Origin: CAZUHB01 sp964620445
GTDB lineage: Bacteria; Planctomycetota; B15-G4; CAYZWU01
Direction of reading: 5' to 3'
Length of the DNA: 64,000 bases
NCBI GenBank assembly: GCA_964620445.1
Contig: CAZUHB010000001.1
Span: 196,652 to 260,651, forward strand
Shown: positions 48,844-58,089 of the stretch, in pieces
Numbering within the stretch: the stretch's first letter is position 1
Layout: every line of letters starts with the position of its first letter
Notes under the pieces: model-generated
Databases searched by the model: none
What the model was told of the DNA's origin: nothing
The model's input: the letters and a program-made list of their open reading frames with translations, nothing else
Program-made: the position numbers and the translations under genes

Positions 48844-50369
48844 GCTTTTTCGGCAAAGAGCGTGACTTCGAGGCGCGGAGCTTCAGCCGGGGCCGGAAGA
48901 TCCTCATCTCTCTCAATGTGGGCGTCATGGTTGTCGTGGCCGCGGCCATTCTGGGCGGTGTGTGGTACCTGGCGGCGTTGCCCCAGTTCCGCGCCCGATG
49001 GGATCTGACCAAGGAGCAGACCTTCACCCTCTCACCGCGGACCGAGAACAACCTGTCGGTTCTCGAAAAGGATGTGGAGGTGATCGTCTTCTTCGTGCCG
49101 CCCAGCCAGTGGGACCTCACGGGCGAGTCATTCGCCTATGCCCAGGTGGGCGCCTACACGGTCGATCTGCTCCGCGAGTACGAGATCGCCTCGAGCGGCC
49201 GCGTGAAGATCGAGAATCTCGACCGCGTCCGCGACTCGGTGCGGCTGCAGGAGATCTTTCAGAGTCTCGGAATGGCGCAGGAGAACATCGTTGTCGTCCA
49301 GTGCGGGCCGAGCCGCAAGGTGCTCATCCCCCCGGACCTCGCCCTGCTCGACCGCGGTCGGGCCGACCCGAACACGGGGGTGCGCGAGATGGCCAAGGTC
49401 GTCTCCTACAAGGCCGAGGCCGCGCTCACCCAGGCGATCATCGAGGTGACGGAGGATCGCAAACCGGTGGCGTGCGTCCTCGCCGGCCGGGGTGAGTCGC
49501 AGATCAACAGCGCCAAGCTCGACGACATCTCGCTCGCCGCCGCCGGGCTGAGGAACACCAACTTCGACGTGCGCGAGATCAAACTCGCCGCGGGCGGACA
49601 GATCCCCGAGGACTGCGATGTGCTCGTCATCGCCGGACCGCGCGACGGGTACGGCGAGGGGGAGATGGCGGCGATCAAGAAGTACCTCCAGGCCGGCGGG
49701 AGCATCTTCCTCGGCCTCGATCCCTTCGCCTGCGGCAGCTTCGACAAGGAGATCCTTCCCGCCTACGGCGTGGCGCTCGACCGCACCTTGACCTGTCTCG
49801 AAACGACCGACAAGAAGCCGGAGAACATACTGTCCATCCCGGCCAAGACCTTCTCGCGCGAGTCGCGGATCACCAGTCCCCTGTCCGACAACTCGCTCGG
49901 TGTGCTTTTCTTCAGGACCGGTTCCGTTCTGAAGGGAGCGCAGAACTATTCGATCGAGGGGCTCGCCTGGACACCGCTCGACGTGTGGGGCGACAGGCAC
50001 GAGCCGATGGCGGTCGGAGATTTCGAATACGATTCGCAGACCGAGAAGCGCGAGCAGCGCACCCTGGGGATCTCGTGCCAGGGGCAGGAGGAGTATGCCC
50101 AGAGCCGCATGGTGTTCTTTGCGGACGCGTCCTTCTACACGAACTGGGGGATTCAGAAGGGTCGGGGCAACCTGCTCCTCTTCACCAACTCGATCAACTG
50201 GCTCGCCGCGCGCGAGAAACAGCTCGACATCGGCCCGAAGGTCCCCTTCGAGTCGCGCGTCGAGCTCTTCCAGGACGAGTACCGGCAGATCAGCTTCTAC
50301 GTGATCCTGTACATCCCGATCGCGGCCGCGCTGCTCGGCATCGTGGTCTGGTGGTTCAGGAGACGATGA
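48834..50369 (+). CDS. Gld-type ABC transporter auxiliary protein (GldG-like)
   Basis: A 511-residue protein with an N-terminal helix (about 25-45), a long extracytoplasmic region, and a final membrane helix (FYVILYIPIAAALLGIVVWWF) followed by Arg-rich RRR. The early segment RWDLTKEQTFTLSPRTENNLSVL and the later DCDVLVIAGPRDGYGEGEMAAIKKYLQAGGSIFLGLDP match the 'ABC_transp_aux' family, which resembles ThuA-like Rossmann folds. GTG 48834 lies within the end of the permease gene. Its role is probably to bind or gate the exported substrate. Confidence 0.88.
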   Translation: MAIGFFGKERDFEARSFSRGRKILISLNVGVMVVVAAAILGGVWYLAALPQFRARWDLTKEQTFTLSPRTENNLSVLEKDVEVIVFFVPPSQWDLTGESFAYAQVGAYTVDLLREYEIASSGRVKIENLDRVRDSVRLQEIFQSLGMAQENIVVVQCGPSRKVLIPPDLALLDRGRADPNTGVREMAKVVSYKAEAALTQAIIEVTEDRKPVACVLAGRGESQINSAKLDDISLAAAGLRNTNFDVREIKLAAGGQIPEDCDVLVIAGPRDGYGEGEMAAIKKYLQAGGSIFLGLDPFACGSFDKEILPAYGVALDRTLTCLETTDKKPENILSIPAKTFSRESRITSPLSDNSLGVLFFRTGSVLKGAQNYSIEGLAWTPLDVWGDRHEPMAVGDFEYDSQTEKREQRTLGISCQGQEEYAQSRMVFFADASFYTNWGIQKGRGNLLLFTNSINWLAAREKQLDIGPKVPFESRVELFQDEYRQISFYVILYIPIAAALLGIVVWWFRRR

Positions 50370-50412
50370 GGCGCGAACGGGCCAGAGTTTTTTTGCAACG
50401 TTGGGATTGACG

Positions 50413-52176
50413 ATGCGTTTCAAGACCACCCTTATCCTGATCGTGCTGCTCGCGGTCGTTGTTTATCTCGTTTACAGGTTCGGCGACGACACCACACCCG
50501 CGCCGCAAGCTCCCGAGCGTCTCTTTCCGGGAGTGACTTTCAGTTCGGTCGATCGGATCGAGCTCGCCATGTACGTCGGCCAGAAGGCGGTACTCGAGCG
50601 CAAATCGGGCCGCTGGAAGATGGTGGAGCCATACCAGGACGAAGCCCAGTTCGAGATGATCCAGCAGTTGCTATTCGCTCTCGAGGAGAACGTGAAGGTC
50701 GAGCTCCCCATGCAGGGCGCTGATGTCGATCTCGTGGCCAAGAAGCTGAATCCGCCCACGAGGTGGATCGAGTTCCGTCACGCGGGCGGCACGAACCGAC
50801 TCAACGTCGGCGCTCTCGATCCTCTCGGGTCGGAGGTCTTCGTGACGATCGACGAGGGGCGGACGCTCTATCGCACCGGCCGGAATCTGCACAATTTCCT
50901 GGAGAAGAATCCCTTCGACCTTCGGGACGAGCGTCTTTTCCGGACCGATCCCCTTCTGGTCGACCAGATCATCATCGAGCGGGCCGGCACCGTTGTCATG
51001 CGCGCCGAGGAGAACCGCGGGCAGTGGAAGATTCTCGAGCCGATCAAGGACGACGCGGACAGCGGCAAGGTCCACAACCTGGTCAACAATCTCACGCGCC
51101 TCGACGTGGGCCGGATCGTTTCCCAGTCGGCCACGGACGAGGAGATCGCCGAGTGCGGCTTGACTCGAGACACGCTGCGCGTCGTTCTCAAGTCGGATGT
51201 GCTCGAATGGGCGGTGATCATGGCGCCCCGTTCGATCGGGCCGTCGGCGGCGCTCTTCTGCATGCGCGAGGGAGGAGACCAGATCCTCACGCTGAAGCGG
51301 TCCGATTTCAACAGGCTCAAATTCGACCTCGAGCATTACCGCTCGACCACCATTCTGCCGCCGGTACGCGAGAACGTGACCTCCATCGCCGTACAGCGCG
51401 GTGAGGAACAGTGGCTGCTCCTCAAGAAGGCGGACAAGTATTTTCAGATCGACGTGCCCTTCAAGGCGCCCGCCGACCACATCGTGGATGGCGACGTGAC
51501 TCCCGTATCGCTCTACCTGTCGCGGCTCTTTTCCATGCAGTCGAAAGCCTTCGTGGCCGACGATGCCGCGGACCTCGCACCCTTCGGCCTCGACGAACCG
51601 GAATGGCTCCTCTATATCCGGTGGAAACGGGGGGTGACGCACAAGAAGATCGAGTTGCGCATCAGCGCCGAGCGGGAGGGATTCCGGAACGTCGTGGTCA
51701 AGGACAAGCCGCGGTTCATTTACTCGATCAAGGCGGACGACATCGACTTCATTGCCGAGGACCCGATTTTCCTGCGCGACAAGCGGATCTTCAACCAGGA
51801 CATCAACAAGGTCATGAAAGCGGTCTTTTGCCTGGGCGAAAAGTCGATCACCATCGAGCGGCCCAGGCCGGGCAAGTATTTCGAGGGGGACAGGGACAAC
51901 AAGTTTCAGGAGCTGATGCACGAGCTGAAGCGCGAGACCGTCGTCTCCTTCGAGGCCGATCGCTCCGCGGAGGACGATCCCCGTTTCCAGGCGGTCTGGG
52001 GATCGGTGACCTATTTCGTCAACGAGGTCGGCACGGGACTGAGGGAGATCAAGGTCGACTTCGGCCAGAAAACTTCCGACGGTTATTACGGCCGCAGCAG
52101 CGACATGACGCGCGGCATCTTTCTCCTGAAGAAGGATTTCTTCGGCCGCTTTACCAGGGAATTCGAGGGGCTCTAG
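50413..52176 (+). CDS. DUF4340 domain protein, partner of the Gld-type exporter
   Basis: A 587-residue protein with one N-terminal helix (TTLILIVLLAVVVYLVYRF) and two or three repeats of a beta-rich unit of the type '...FPGVTFSSVDRIELAMYVG...LERKSGRWKMVEP' (near 40-80) and '...DQIIIERAGTVVMRAEENRGQWKILEPI' (near 185-215). This is the DUF4340 pattern. Genes of this family regularly follow GldG-like genes, so it is probably a periplasmic part of the same machine. ATG 50413 is preferred to an in-frame TTG 50401. It starts 43 bases after the GldG-like stop. Confidence 0.85.
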   Translation: MRFKTTLILIVLLAVVVYLVYRFGDDTTPAPQAPERLFPGVTFSSVDRIELAMYVGQKAVLERKSGRWKMVEPYQDEAQFEMIQQLLFALEENVKVELPMQGADVDLVAKKLNPPTRWIEFRHAGGTNRLNVGALDPLGSEVFVTIDEGRTLYRTGRNLHNFLEKNPFDLRDERLFRTDPLLVDQIIIERAGTVVMRAEENRGQWKILEPIKDDADSGKVHNLVNNLTRLDVGRIVSQSATDEEIAECGLTRDTLRVVLKSDVLEWAVIMAPRSIGPSAALFCMREGGDQILTLKRSDFNRLKFDLEHYRSTTILPPVRENVTSIAVQRGEEQWLLLKKADKYFQIDVPFKAPADHIVDGDVTPVSLYLSRLFSMQSKAFVADDAADLAPFGLDEPEWLLYIRWKRGVTHKKIELRISAEREGFRNVVVKDKPRFIYSIKADDIDFIAEDPIFLRDKRIFNQDINKVMKAVFCLGEKSITIERPRPGKYFEGDRDNKFQELMHELKRETVVSFEADRSAEDDPRFQAVWGSVTYFVNEVGTGLREIKVDFGQKTSDGYYGRSSDMTRGIFLLKKDFFGRFTREFEGL

Positions 52177-52201
52177 ACAGGCCCCGATAGGCGACTCCAG
52201 A

Positions 52202-52792
52202 CTACCGGTGCTCGGCAATGAAACGCCGGATCGCCTCGGGATAGGCCTTGCACTCCTCGGCAAAAACCCGTTTGGCAAGAGTGTCGGGCGTGTCGTCCTC
52301 GAGGACGGGCACCTTGCGCTGCAAAATGATGGGGCCGTGGTCGTACTCGTTGTCGCAGTAGTGGACCGTGCAGCCCGATGACCTTTCGCCCGCGGCGAGG
52401 ACCGCCTCGTGGACATGGTGGCCGTAAAATCCCTTGCCGCAGAACTTCGGGATCAGCGCCGGGTGAATGTTCATGACCCGCCCCGCGTACTCGTCGGGGA
52501 TCTTGTAGAGCTTGAGGAAGCCCGCCAGGATCACCAGTTCCACCTCGCCGGCGCGTAGCTCGGCGGTGATGGCATCGGAGTAGGATTCGCTGTTCGCGAA
52601 ATCGGCGAGGCGGAGCGTCCGCGCCGGGATGCCGTGGTTGGCCGCACGGACCAGGCCGTAAGCCTTGGGCGAGGAGGAGATCACGACCCTGATCTCGGCG
52701 TCGAGCGTTCCGCCTTCGATCTCGGCGACCAGGTTTTCGAGCGTTGTCCCTCCTCCCGAGAGAAGCACGCCCAGTTTCAGCGGCGCAGCCAT
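52202..52792 (-). CDS. purN: Phosphoribosylglycinamide formyltransferase
   Basis: PurN formylates GAR using 10-formyl-THF in purine synthesis. The 196-residue protein has VLLSGGGTTLENL at the N-terminus, the catalytic Asn/His in NIHPALIP and the catalytic Asp in DHGPIILQ. The substrate formyl donor comes from the folate pathway to which the FolD homologue at 10361-11248 belongs. It is the last gene of the yggS-kinase-yggU-purN series and converges with the DUF4340 gene. Confidence 0.95.
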   Translation of the reverse strand: MAAPLKLGVLLSGGGTTLENLVAEIEGGTLDAEIRVVISSSPKAYGLVRAANHGIPARTLRLADFANSESYSDAITAELRAGEVELVILAGFLKLYKIPDEYAGRVMNIHPALIPKFCGKGFYGHHVHEAVLAAGERSSGCTVHYCDNEYDHGPIILQRKVPVLEDDTPDTLAKRVFAEECKAYPEAIRRFIAEHR

Positions 52793-52809
52793 GAGTCTCC
52801 TCCGTCTTG

Positions 52810-53121
52810 TCAGTCGCCTCGCTCCCCGGCAGCGAGCGCGTTCAGTCTCTCCTGCAATTCGTCCGGATCGATTCCGAGAACGAGCACTTCCTTGTCCCGC
52901 CCCCTGGCGCCCGCGGCGAGGGTGACCTGGCTCTTGCGCACCCCGAGAGCGCGCGCCACGATCTTGAGGATGTCGCTGTTGGCCTTTCCTTTTTCGGGCG
53001 GAACGGTCGTCTGCACCTTGAGAGCGCCCTGGTGCTCGCCGCCCGCGCAGCGCCGCGATCCGCCGGGACGCGCGCGGATCCTGAACACCGGTCCCTCCCT
53101 GGTGCGGCTGATCTCGATCAA
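52810..53121 (-). CDS. yggU: DUF167 / YggU family protein
   Basis: A 103-residue protein with the DUF167 core: FRIRARPGGSRR, GALKVQTTVPPEKGKANSDILKIVARALGV and KSQVTLAAGARGRDKEVLV. The function of the family is not known. It starts with TTG 53121, overlapping the kinase stop as TTGA. In many genomes yggU lies close to yggS, as here, with the kinase gene inserted between. Confidence 0.85.
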   Translation of the reverse strand: MIEISRTREGPVFRIRARPGGSRRCAGGEHQGALKVQTTVPPEKGKANSDILKIVARALGVRKSQVTLAAGARGRDKEVLVLGIDPDELQERLNALAAGERGD

Positions 53122-55868
53122 AGCTCGAACTCCACCAGGTGGCCGCCCTCGCGAAGAGAACCGCCCACGAGCGCGCCCGTGTACCTGAAGAAGAAGGTAT
53201 CCGTGTATTCCGTGGCGAAGAGCCGCAGCGTGTCGGCCGATTCCTGAAAGAGAAGTCCCGGATCGCGGGTGCGGAAGGGTACCAGAATCGACGCGAAGAG
53301 ATCCATGGCGGCTTTCTCCCGCCCCGCTTCCTCGAGGAGCGTCTTCCCCGCCCCGGCCAGCGAGGGATCTTCCTTGACGGCTTTGTCCACGAGCCGCTTC
53401 AGCGGTTCGTGGAACGCGGCCTGCGGCAGGGGGATCGATTCGGCCTTCGCCCTGAGCGCGTCGGTCCATCCCTCTTTCGGATTGTACTCGGTGATCGCCG
53501 CGGCGATCGGTGCGAGGTCGGAAGCCGCCCGCGCCGCGGCCACGAGCATGGAGGCGCGCGCCAGGTCGAGACGGTCGGCGCCCTTCAAGGGGAACCGGTC
53601 CTCGATCAGATCGACGAACGCCGCCGCCCGGCTGAATTCGCCGAAGGGCACGTTTGTGATCGACGCCCCGCGAACGGAGAGGCGCAACCCGTCGCCCTTG
53701 TCGGTCAGGCCCAGAATCGTGCACCTGCTCCCCCGCTCCGGGTGCTTCACAGTGTCGTCGGCCAGCGTGCCCTCGCCGAGATTTTTCTTCAATTGCCCGA
53801 CCAGGTTCCGGCCGGCGGAGAGAGCGGCGAAGAGCCTGCCCGCATAGCGCCCGTAGTCGTTCGTCTCGACCCCGGGAGGTTCGGCCGAATGGGCAAACTC
53901 GAGACCGAGCACGCTTTCCCGCTCCTCGCCCGGATCGCACCACCTGGACAGAGCGTCGAGGTCCGCGGCCAGAAGCGCGAGCTGTTCGGCGCGGTGCGCG
54001 GCGAAGATGTCGCTCTCGAGTTTTTCGAGGACGGCGATCTTTTCGTCGAGAAAGGCGAAGCTCTTCGGTGCGGCCACGTCGGCGGCCGGCCGGAGCGCGG
54101 CCAGCGCGTGACGCACCGTTTCTTTTGCCGCCTCGTACTCCTTGCTCTCGGACTGCTCGGCCGATTCCTGATCGATCCCCTCGAACCAGTCAGCCACCGA
54201 TTTCTCGACGGCGGCGACCATCTCGGCGCGCAGTGCGGCGACCTCGGGTATGGAGGAGGAGATGGAACCCACCTCGTCCGCGGCGGCCATGGCGTCGTGG
54301 AAACGCCTCTCGCGAACGCTCGTGGCGATTCTCGTTTCGGCCGCGGTCCGGATCGATTCGAGACGGCGGGCGTGTTCTTCCGCCGCCGTCTGGTCCCGGG
54401 CGATCGCCTCGCGGATCGCGGCCGCTTCCTCCGCCGCGCGCGCCGCCGTGTCCGTGCCCCCGTAGCGGCTCACGATGCCATCGAGCCTCGTCAGCCTCAT
54501 CTCGCGGTCGAGGTCGTCCGGAATGGAGAGATAGTCGTTCGACGCCTCGAGTTCGGCGAGCCGCTTCTGCTGCGTTTCCATTTCATGGCGGAGGGCGGGA
54601 TCGGTTTCGGCAGGATCGGTTTCGACTACCGGCTCCACCGGCTCGGGCGAGATCTCGTCCTTTCCGCCGGTGAACATGAAGTAGGCTGCCGCGGCCAGGG
54701 CGACGACGATCACGGCCACCGTCACGAGCACACCCTTTCCCTTGGTGTGTCCCGCGATCGATTGAAGATCCTCGAGCAGCGCCTCGATCCCGGGGTAACG
54801 CTCTGCAGATTCTTTCCGCATCATCCTCTCCACGACGTTGCACACGCTTTCGGGAACGTCGGGCCGGATCTCGCGGATCGGAGTGGGCTCCTCCTTGAGC
54901 TGCTTGAGGAGGATCTCGCGCGTCGTCTCGCCGAGGAAGGGGGTCCGCCCCGTGAGGATCATGTAGAAGGTGCACCCGAGGGAGTAGATGTCGGAGCGGA
55001 TGTCGAGATCCCTGCGCCTGATGCGCTCGGGCGAAATGAAGTGGGGCGTGCCCACGATTTCGCTCCCCTTCTCCGCGTCCTCGACCGATGTGGCCAGGCC
55101 CATGTCGGCGATCTTGGCCACGTTGAACTTGTCGATCATCAGGTTCTGGGGCTTGATGTCCTGGTGGACGATGCCGAGGCTCTCGGCATAGAGGAGTCCG
55201 CCGGCCGCGTCGCGGATGATCTCCACGGCGCGCGCCACGGGGATCGGTTCGCCCCTGTTGATCAGCTCTTCCACCGTTCCGCCCTGGGCGTACTCCATCG
55301 AGTAGTAATGGAAATTCCCATCCGATCCCACGTCGTAGACCTGGATCACGTTCGGGTGGGTGAGCGCGGCTGCGGCGCGCGCTTCCTCGCCGAACTTTTT
55401 CACGAACGCGGGGTCACGGGTGAGGCGTGTGGAGAGGAGCTTGAGCGCCACCTCCCGGTTGAGCGAAACCTGGATCGCCTTGAAAACGCGCCCCATTCCG
55501 CCGATTCCGACCTGGTCGACGATCTGGTAGCCGCCGATCTCCTTGCCGACGAACGCGTCGCCGCGCGCCGTATCGGTGAGAGACAGGACCGTTTTTCCGA
55601 TCTGGATCTTGTCGCCCAGCTCGAGAGCGGACTGCGTTGTTTTCTCGTTGTTGACCAGGGTGCCGCTCTCGGTCTTCTCGTCCCTGATGTGAAAGGTGCC
55701 CTTGACTCCCTTGAGGCGGAAATGTATCGGCGCCGCATCCGGATCGCGCACCACGATCGAGCAGCGCATGTCGCTGCCCACGGTGTAGGTGATCTCTTCC
55801 TTGAGCTCGATCGTCTTGCCCTTGTCCGGGCCGTTTTCATAACGCAGAGTCGGCAAGCCAGCCCCCAA
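53118..55868 (-). CDS. FHA-domain Ser/Thr protein kinase with one membrane helix
   Basis: A 916-residue protein. Residues 1-100 are an FHA (phospho-Thr-binding) domain (TYTVGSDMRCSIVV, GTLVNNEKTTQSALELGD). Residues ~112-370 are a PknB-type kinase: GIGGMGRV at 121-128, Lys143, HQDIKPQNL (H235-Q236-D237; non-RD) and D255-M-G in place of DFG. Catalytic Lys and Asps are present, so it is probably active. A membrane helix (379-402) precedes a ~510-residue, Glu/Ala/Arg-rich, coiled-coil-like outer part of unknown role. It starts nine bases after yggS. Confidence 0.92.
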   Translation of the reverse strand: MGAGLPTLRYENGPDKGKTIELKEEITYTVGSDMRCSIVVRDPDAAPIHFRLKGVKGTFHIRDEKTESGTLVNNEKTTQSALELGDKIQIGKTVLSLTDTARGDAFVGKEIGGYQIVDQVGIGGMGRVFKAIQVSLNREVALKLLSTRLTRDPAFVKKFGEEARAAAALTHPNVIQVYDVGSDGNFHYYSMEYAQGGTVEELINRGEPIPVARAVEIIRDAAGGLLYAESLGIVHQDIKPQNLMIDKFNVAKIADMGLATSVEDAEKGSEIVGTPHFISPERIRRRDLDIRSDIYSLGCTFYMILTGRTPFLGETTREILLKQLKEEPTPIREIRPDVPESVCNVVERMMRKESAERYPGIEALLEDLQSIAGHTKGKGVLVTVAVIVVALAAAAYFMFTGGKDEISPEPVEPVVETDPAETDPALRHEMETQQKRLAELEASNDYLSIPDDLDREMRLTRLDGIVSRYGGTDTAARAAEEAAAIREAIARDQTAAEEHARRLESIRTAAETRIATSVRERRFHDAMAAADEVGSISSSIPEVAALRAEMVAAVEKSVADWFEGIDQESAEQSESKEYEAAKETVRHALAALRPAADVAAPKSFAFLDEKIAVLEKLESDIFAAHRAEQLALLAADLDALSRWCDPGEERESVLGLEFAHSAEPPGVETNDYGRYAGRLFAALSAGRNLVGQLKKNLGEGTLADDTVKHPERGSRCTILGLTDKGDGLRLSVRGASITNVPFGEFSRAAAFVDLIEDRFPLKGADRLDLARASMLVAAARAASDLAPIAAAITEYNPKEGWTDALRAKAESIPLPQAAFHEPLKRLVDKAVKEDPSLAGAGKTLLEEAGREKAAMDLFASILVPFRTRDPGLLFQESADTLRLFATEYTDTFFFRYTGALVGGSLREGGHLVEFEL

Positions 55869-55877
55869 TCGTGTCCA

Positions 55878-56579
55878 TCAGAGCCCTTCGAACAGCGCGG
55901 TCCCCACACGGATGTGCGTTGCGCCTTCCTCGACAGCCACCTCGAAATCGCCCGACATGCCCATGGAGAGAAGGTCGAACGCATCGCCTGTTGCGCCCGA
56001 TTCGCGGATGCTCGCCGCGAGCTGGGCGAGCCGGGCGAAATGGGGTCGGGCCGCTTCCGGGTCCGGATCCCATGGCGCCATGGTCATGAGACCGCGCACC
56101 GACAAGCCGGGCATCTCATTGGCGAGCGCCGCGATCGGGCCTGCCTCGTCCGGGCCGAGGCCGTACTTGGACTCCTCGCCCGAGACGTTCACCTCGAGAA
56201 GGATCTGGGGCGAGACACCGAGAGAGTCCGCGCGGCGCGCGATCTCGCGCAGGAGCCGTTCCGAATCGACGGAGTGGATCATGGGGCAGATCGGCAGCAC
56301 GTTCTTGACCTTGTTCCGCTGCAGATGGCCGATCATGTGCCAGCATGCGCGGCTGCCGAGGGCCGCGTGCTTGCGTTCCGCCTCCTGAACACGGTTCTCG
56401 CCGAGGTCGACGATACCGGCATCGAGCAGGAGGGACGCCATCTCGACGCTGACGGTCTTGGTCACGGCCACGAGGGTGACCCCGCCCGGATCGCGCCCGG
56501 CGCGGTGTGCGGCCGCATCCACCCGGTCGCGCACGGCGGCGATGTTCGCCTCGAGCCTCTGCATGCGGGCATCGGTCAT
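55878..56579 (-). CDS. yggS: YggS/PLPBP family pyridoxal-phosphate-binding protein
   Basis: A 233-residue PLP-homeostasis protein. The PLP Lys lies in LVAVTKTVSVE, followed by GENRVQEAERKHAAL, WHMIGHLQRNKVK and the phosphate-binding end LSMGMSGDFEVAVEEGATHIRVGTALF. It has no known enzymatic activity; it balances PLP supply. It is the first gene of a minus-strand operon with its own promoter. Confidence 0.95.
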   Translation of the reverse strand: MTDARMQRLEANIAAVRDRVDAAAHRAGRDPGGVTLVAVTKTVSVEMASLLLDAGIVDLGENRVQEAERKHAALGSRACWHMIGHLQRNKVKNVLPICPMIHSVDSERLLREIARRADSLGVSPQILLEVNVSGEESKYGLGPDEAGPIAALANEMPGLSVRGLMTMAPWDPDPEAARPHFARLAQLAASIRESGATGDAFDLLSMGMSGDFEVAVEEGATHIRVGTALFEGL

Positions 56580-56632
56580 GGTCGATTCTCCGATTCAGCT
56601 GATCGTGCGCAGCTCCGAATTAGAAAAGACAA

Positions 56633-56661
56633 GAAATATCAAATAGATAGCTCGAAGTCAA
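56633..56661 (-). promoter_or_regulatory. Sigma-70 promoter for the yggS operon
   Basis: On the minus strand TTGACT (56661-56656) and TATTTC (56638-56633) are 17 bases apart; the -35 is five of six matches. The transcript would start ~45 bases before ATG 56579. Confidence 0.6.
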
Positions 56662-56801
56662 CGAAGGGAGGTTTCAGACGTCGCGCTTCTCCCCGGTCGG
56701 AGGCGGTGCGTCCCATTCTGCCTGGCGCGCCGCCACCGGCCCGAATCGGGCGAATCGGCCCGATTGCGCCACATTGCGCACGCAGGGAAGGGGAATTTCG
56801 C

Positions 56802-56829
56802 TTGACTTGGTTACATTCGCCCCTAACAT
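56802..56829 (+). promoter_or_regulatory. Promoter for the beta-propeller gene
   Basis: TTGACT (56802-56807) and TAACAT (56824-56829) are separated by 16 bases. The leader of ~110 bases contains an inverted repeat GTACG/CGTAC (about 56913-56925) and a strong AGGAGG at 56933-56938. Confidence 0.55.
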
Positions 56830-56947
56830 TCAGTATCTTCTACAATTGAGTATTTTCGACCCCTGCGAGAGACGGTTTTTCTTCGCGGGGGTTTCATCAT
56901 GCTACCGAATTTGTACGGACCGTACGATCATCAGGAGGATGCCAGCC

Positions 56948-58039
56948 ATGAGGCTTCTTTGTCTTCTCACACTCGCCTGTCTCGTTTCCAGTTTGATTTT
57001 TCCTCTCGGTTTGAGAGCTGCCGAGAGCTCGGTTTTCGACCCGGCGGAGCTCAAGGTGGGACAGGTGAAATGGATCCTGCCTCTCAAGGAGCTCTCTCCC
57101 GGCGGCAAGACCGAGTGGGGAAAGATCGACGGCCAGGACCTTTTTGTCCTCGACACGAAAAACGTCCTCCACTGCATCGACCTGGACAAGGGAACGCACA
57201 AGTGGATCGTCATGCTCGATGGATCACCGTCTTACGCGCCGACCGTCTCGTCCGATGCGATCGGGGTGGTCATCAAGGATCGGGTCGTGATCGTTCGCCG
57301 TTCCAGTGGCTCGCGCGTCCTCGACAGGCAGATCGAGTTCACACCCTGCACCCCGCTCGTGGCGAATCGCGACGTGGGATACGCGGGCTGTCTTTACAAG
57401 GAGAAGCTCCACGCGATCGACACGGGTCGGGGACTGACCGGCTGGACGTTCCGCTTCGCGGACATCATGAGCACGGCGCCCGTGCTTGCCGGGTCCGGAT
57501 CGGACCTCTTCCTCTATGCGACGACTCATGCGGGAACAGTGGCCTGCTTCGATCCGCAGCTCGCTTCCGAGCCGGGTCCCCGGAAGCCGGAGTGGAAGCA
57601 CCAGACGGGCGGACGGATCACGGCTGATCCGTTTGTCGACGGCGACCTGCTTTTCGTTGCCGGCGAGGATCGATCGCTCTACGCCTTCGGCCGCCTGTCG
57701 GGCACGCTCAGATGGCGCTACATGGGGGACGTTGCCCTGAAGGACAGTCCTCTGGTGGCGGGGGGCAAGGTGTTTCTCACCGAGGGCAATGACACGGTCT
57801 GTCTCGACCGCGCCACGGGCAAGCAACTCTGGAGAGCCGAGAGTTACAACATCCCGGCCGGTATCGTGAAGAACATCGCCTATTTGATGTCGGACGAGGG
57901 GAAGCTCGCGATGATCAATGCCGAATCGGGCAAGGAGATCCGCATCGTGGAGCCGAACGGCGTTGTGGGCGTGATCGGCAATCCGAACGCCGGCATGCTG
58001 GTCTTCACCGACGGTGCCAAGATCCACGCATTCAAGTAA
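56948..58039 (+). CDS. Secreted PQQ/BamB-like beta-propeller protein
   Basis: A 363-residue protein with a signal peptide (LLCLLTLACLVSSLIFPLGLRA-AE) and repeated blades of the quinoprotein/BamB type: HCIDLDKGTHKWIVML, HAIDTGRGLTGWTF, LYAFGRLSGTLRWRYMG, CLDRATGKQLWRAE. There is no lipobox, so it is more likely periplasmic than a true BamB lipoprotein. ATG 56948 is preferred because AGGAGG lies nine bases upstream; the ATG at 56939 touches that site. It is convergent with tilS and shares a terminator with it. Confidence 0.85.
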   Translation: MRLLCLLTLACLVSSLIFPLGLRAAESSVFDPAELKVGQVKWILPLKELSPGGKTEWGKIDGQDLFVLDTKNVLHCIDLDKGTHKWIVMLDGSPSYAPTVSSDAIGVVIKDRVVIVRRSSGSRVLDRQIEFTPCTPLVANRDVGYAGCLYKEKLHAIDTGRGLTGWTFRFADIMSTAPVLAGSGSDLFLYATTHAGTVACFDPQLASEPGPRKPEWKHQTGGRITADPFVDGDLLFVAGEDRSLYAFGRLSGTLRWRYMGDVALKDSPLVAGGKVFLTEGNDTVCLDRATGKQLWRAESYNIPAGIVKNIAYLMSDEGKLAMINAESGKEIRIVEPNGVVGVIGNPNAGMLVFTDGAKIHAFK

Positions 58040-58057
58040 GCGACGATCATAAAAAAC

Positions 58058-58089
58058 AAAAAAGCCGCATCGTGATGGTGCGGCTTTTT
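58058..58089. terminator. Bidirectional terminator between the beta-propeller gene and tilS
   Basis: The arms AAAAAAGCCGCA (58058-58069) and TGCGGCTTTTT (58079-58089) flank a nine-base loop. A runs on one side and T runs on the other let it serve both convergent genes; the T run touches the tilS stop codon. Confidence 0.9.

Noticed and set aside
53139..56849. 1236-codon open frame on the plus strand across the kinase and yggS
   Set aside because: It is fully antisense to two clear genes, shows the same Arg/Gly/Val-rich shadow composition and lacks any recognisable motif.
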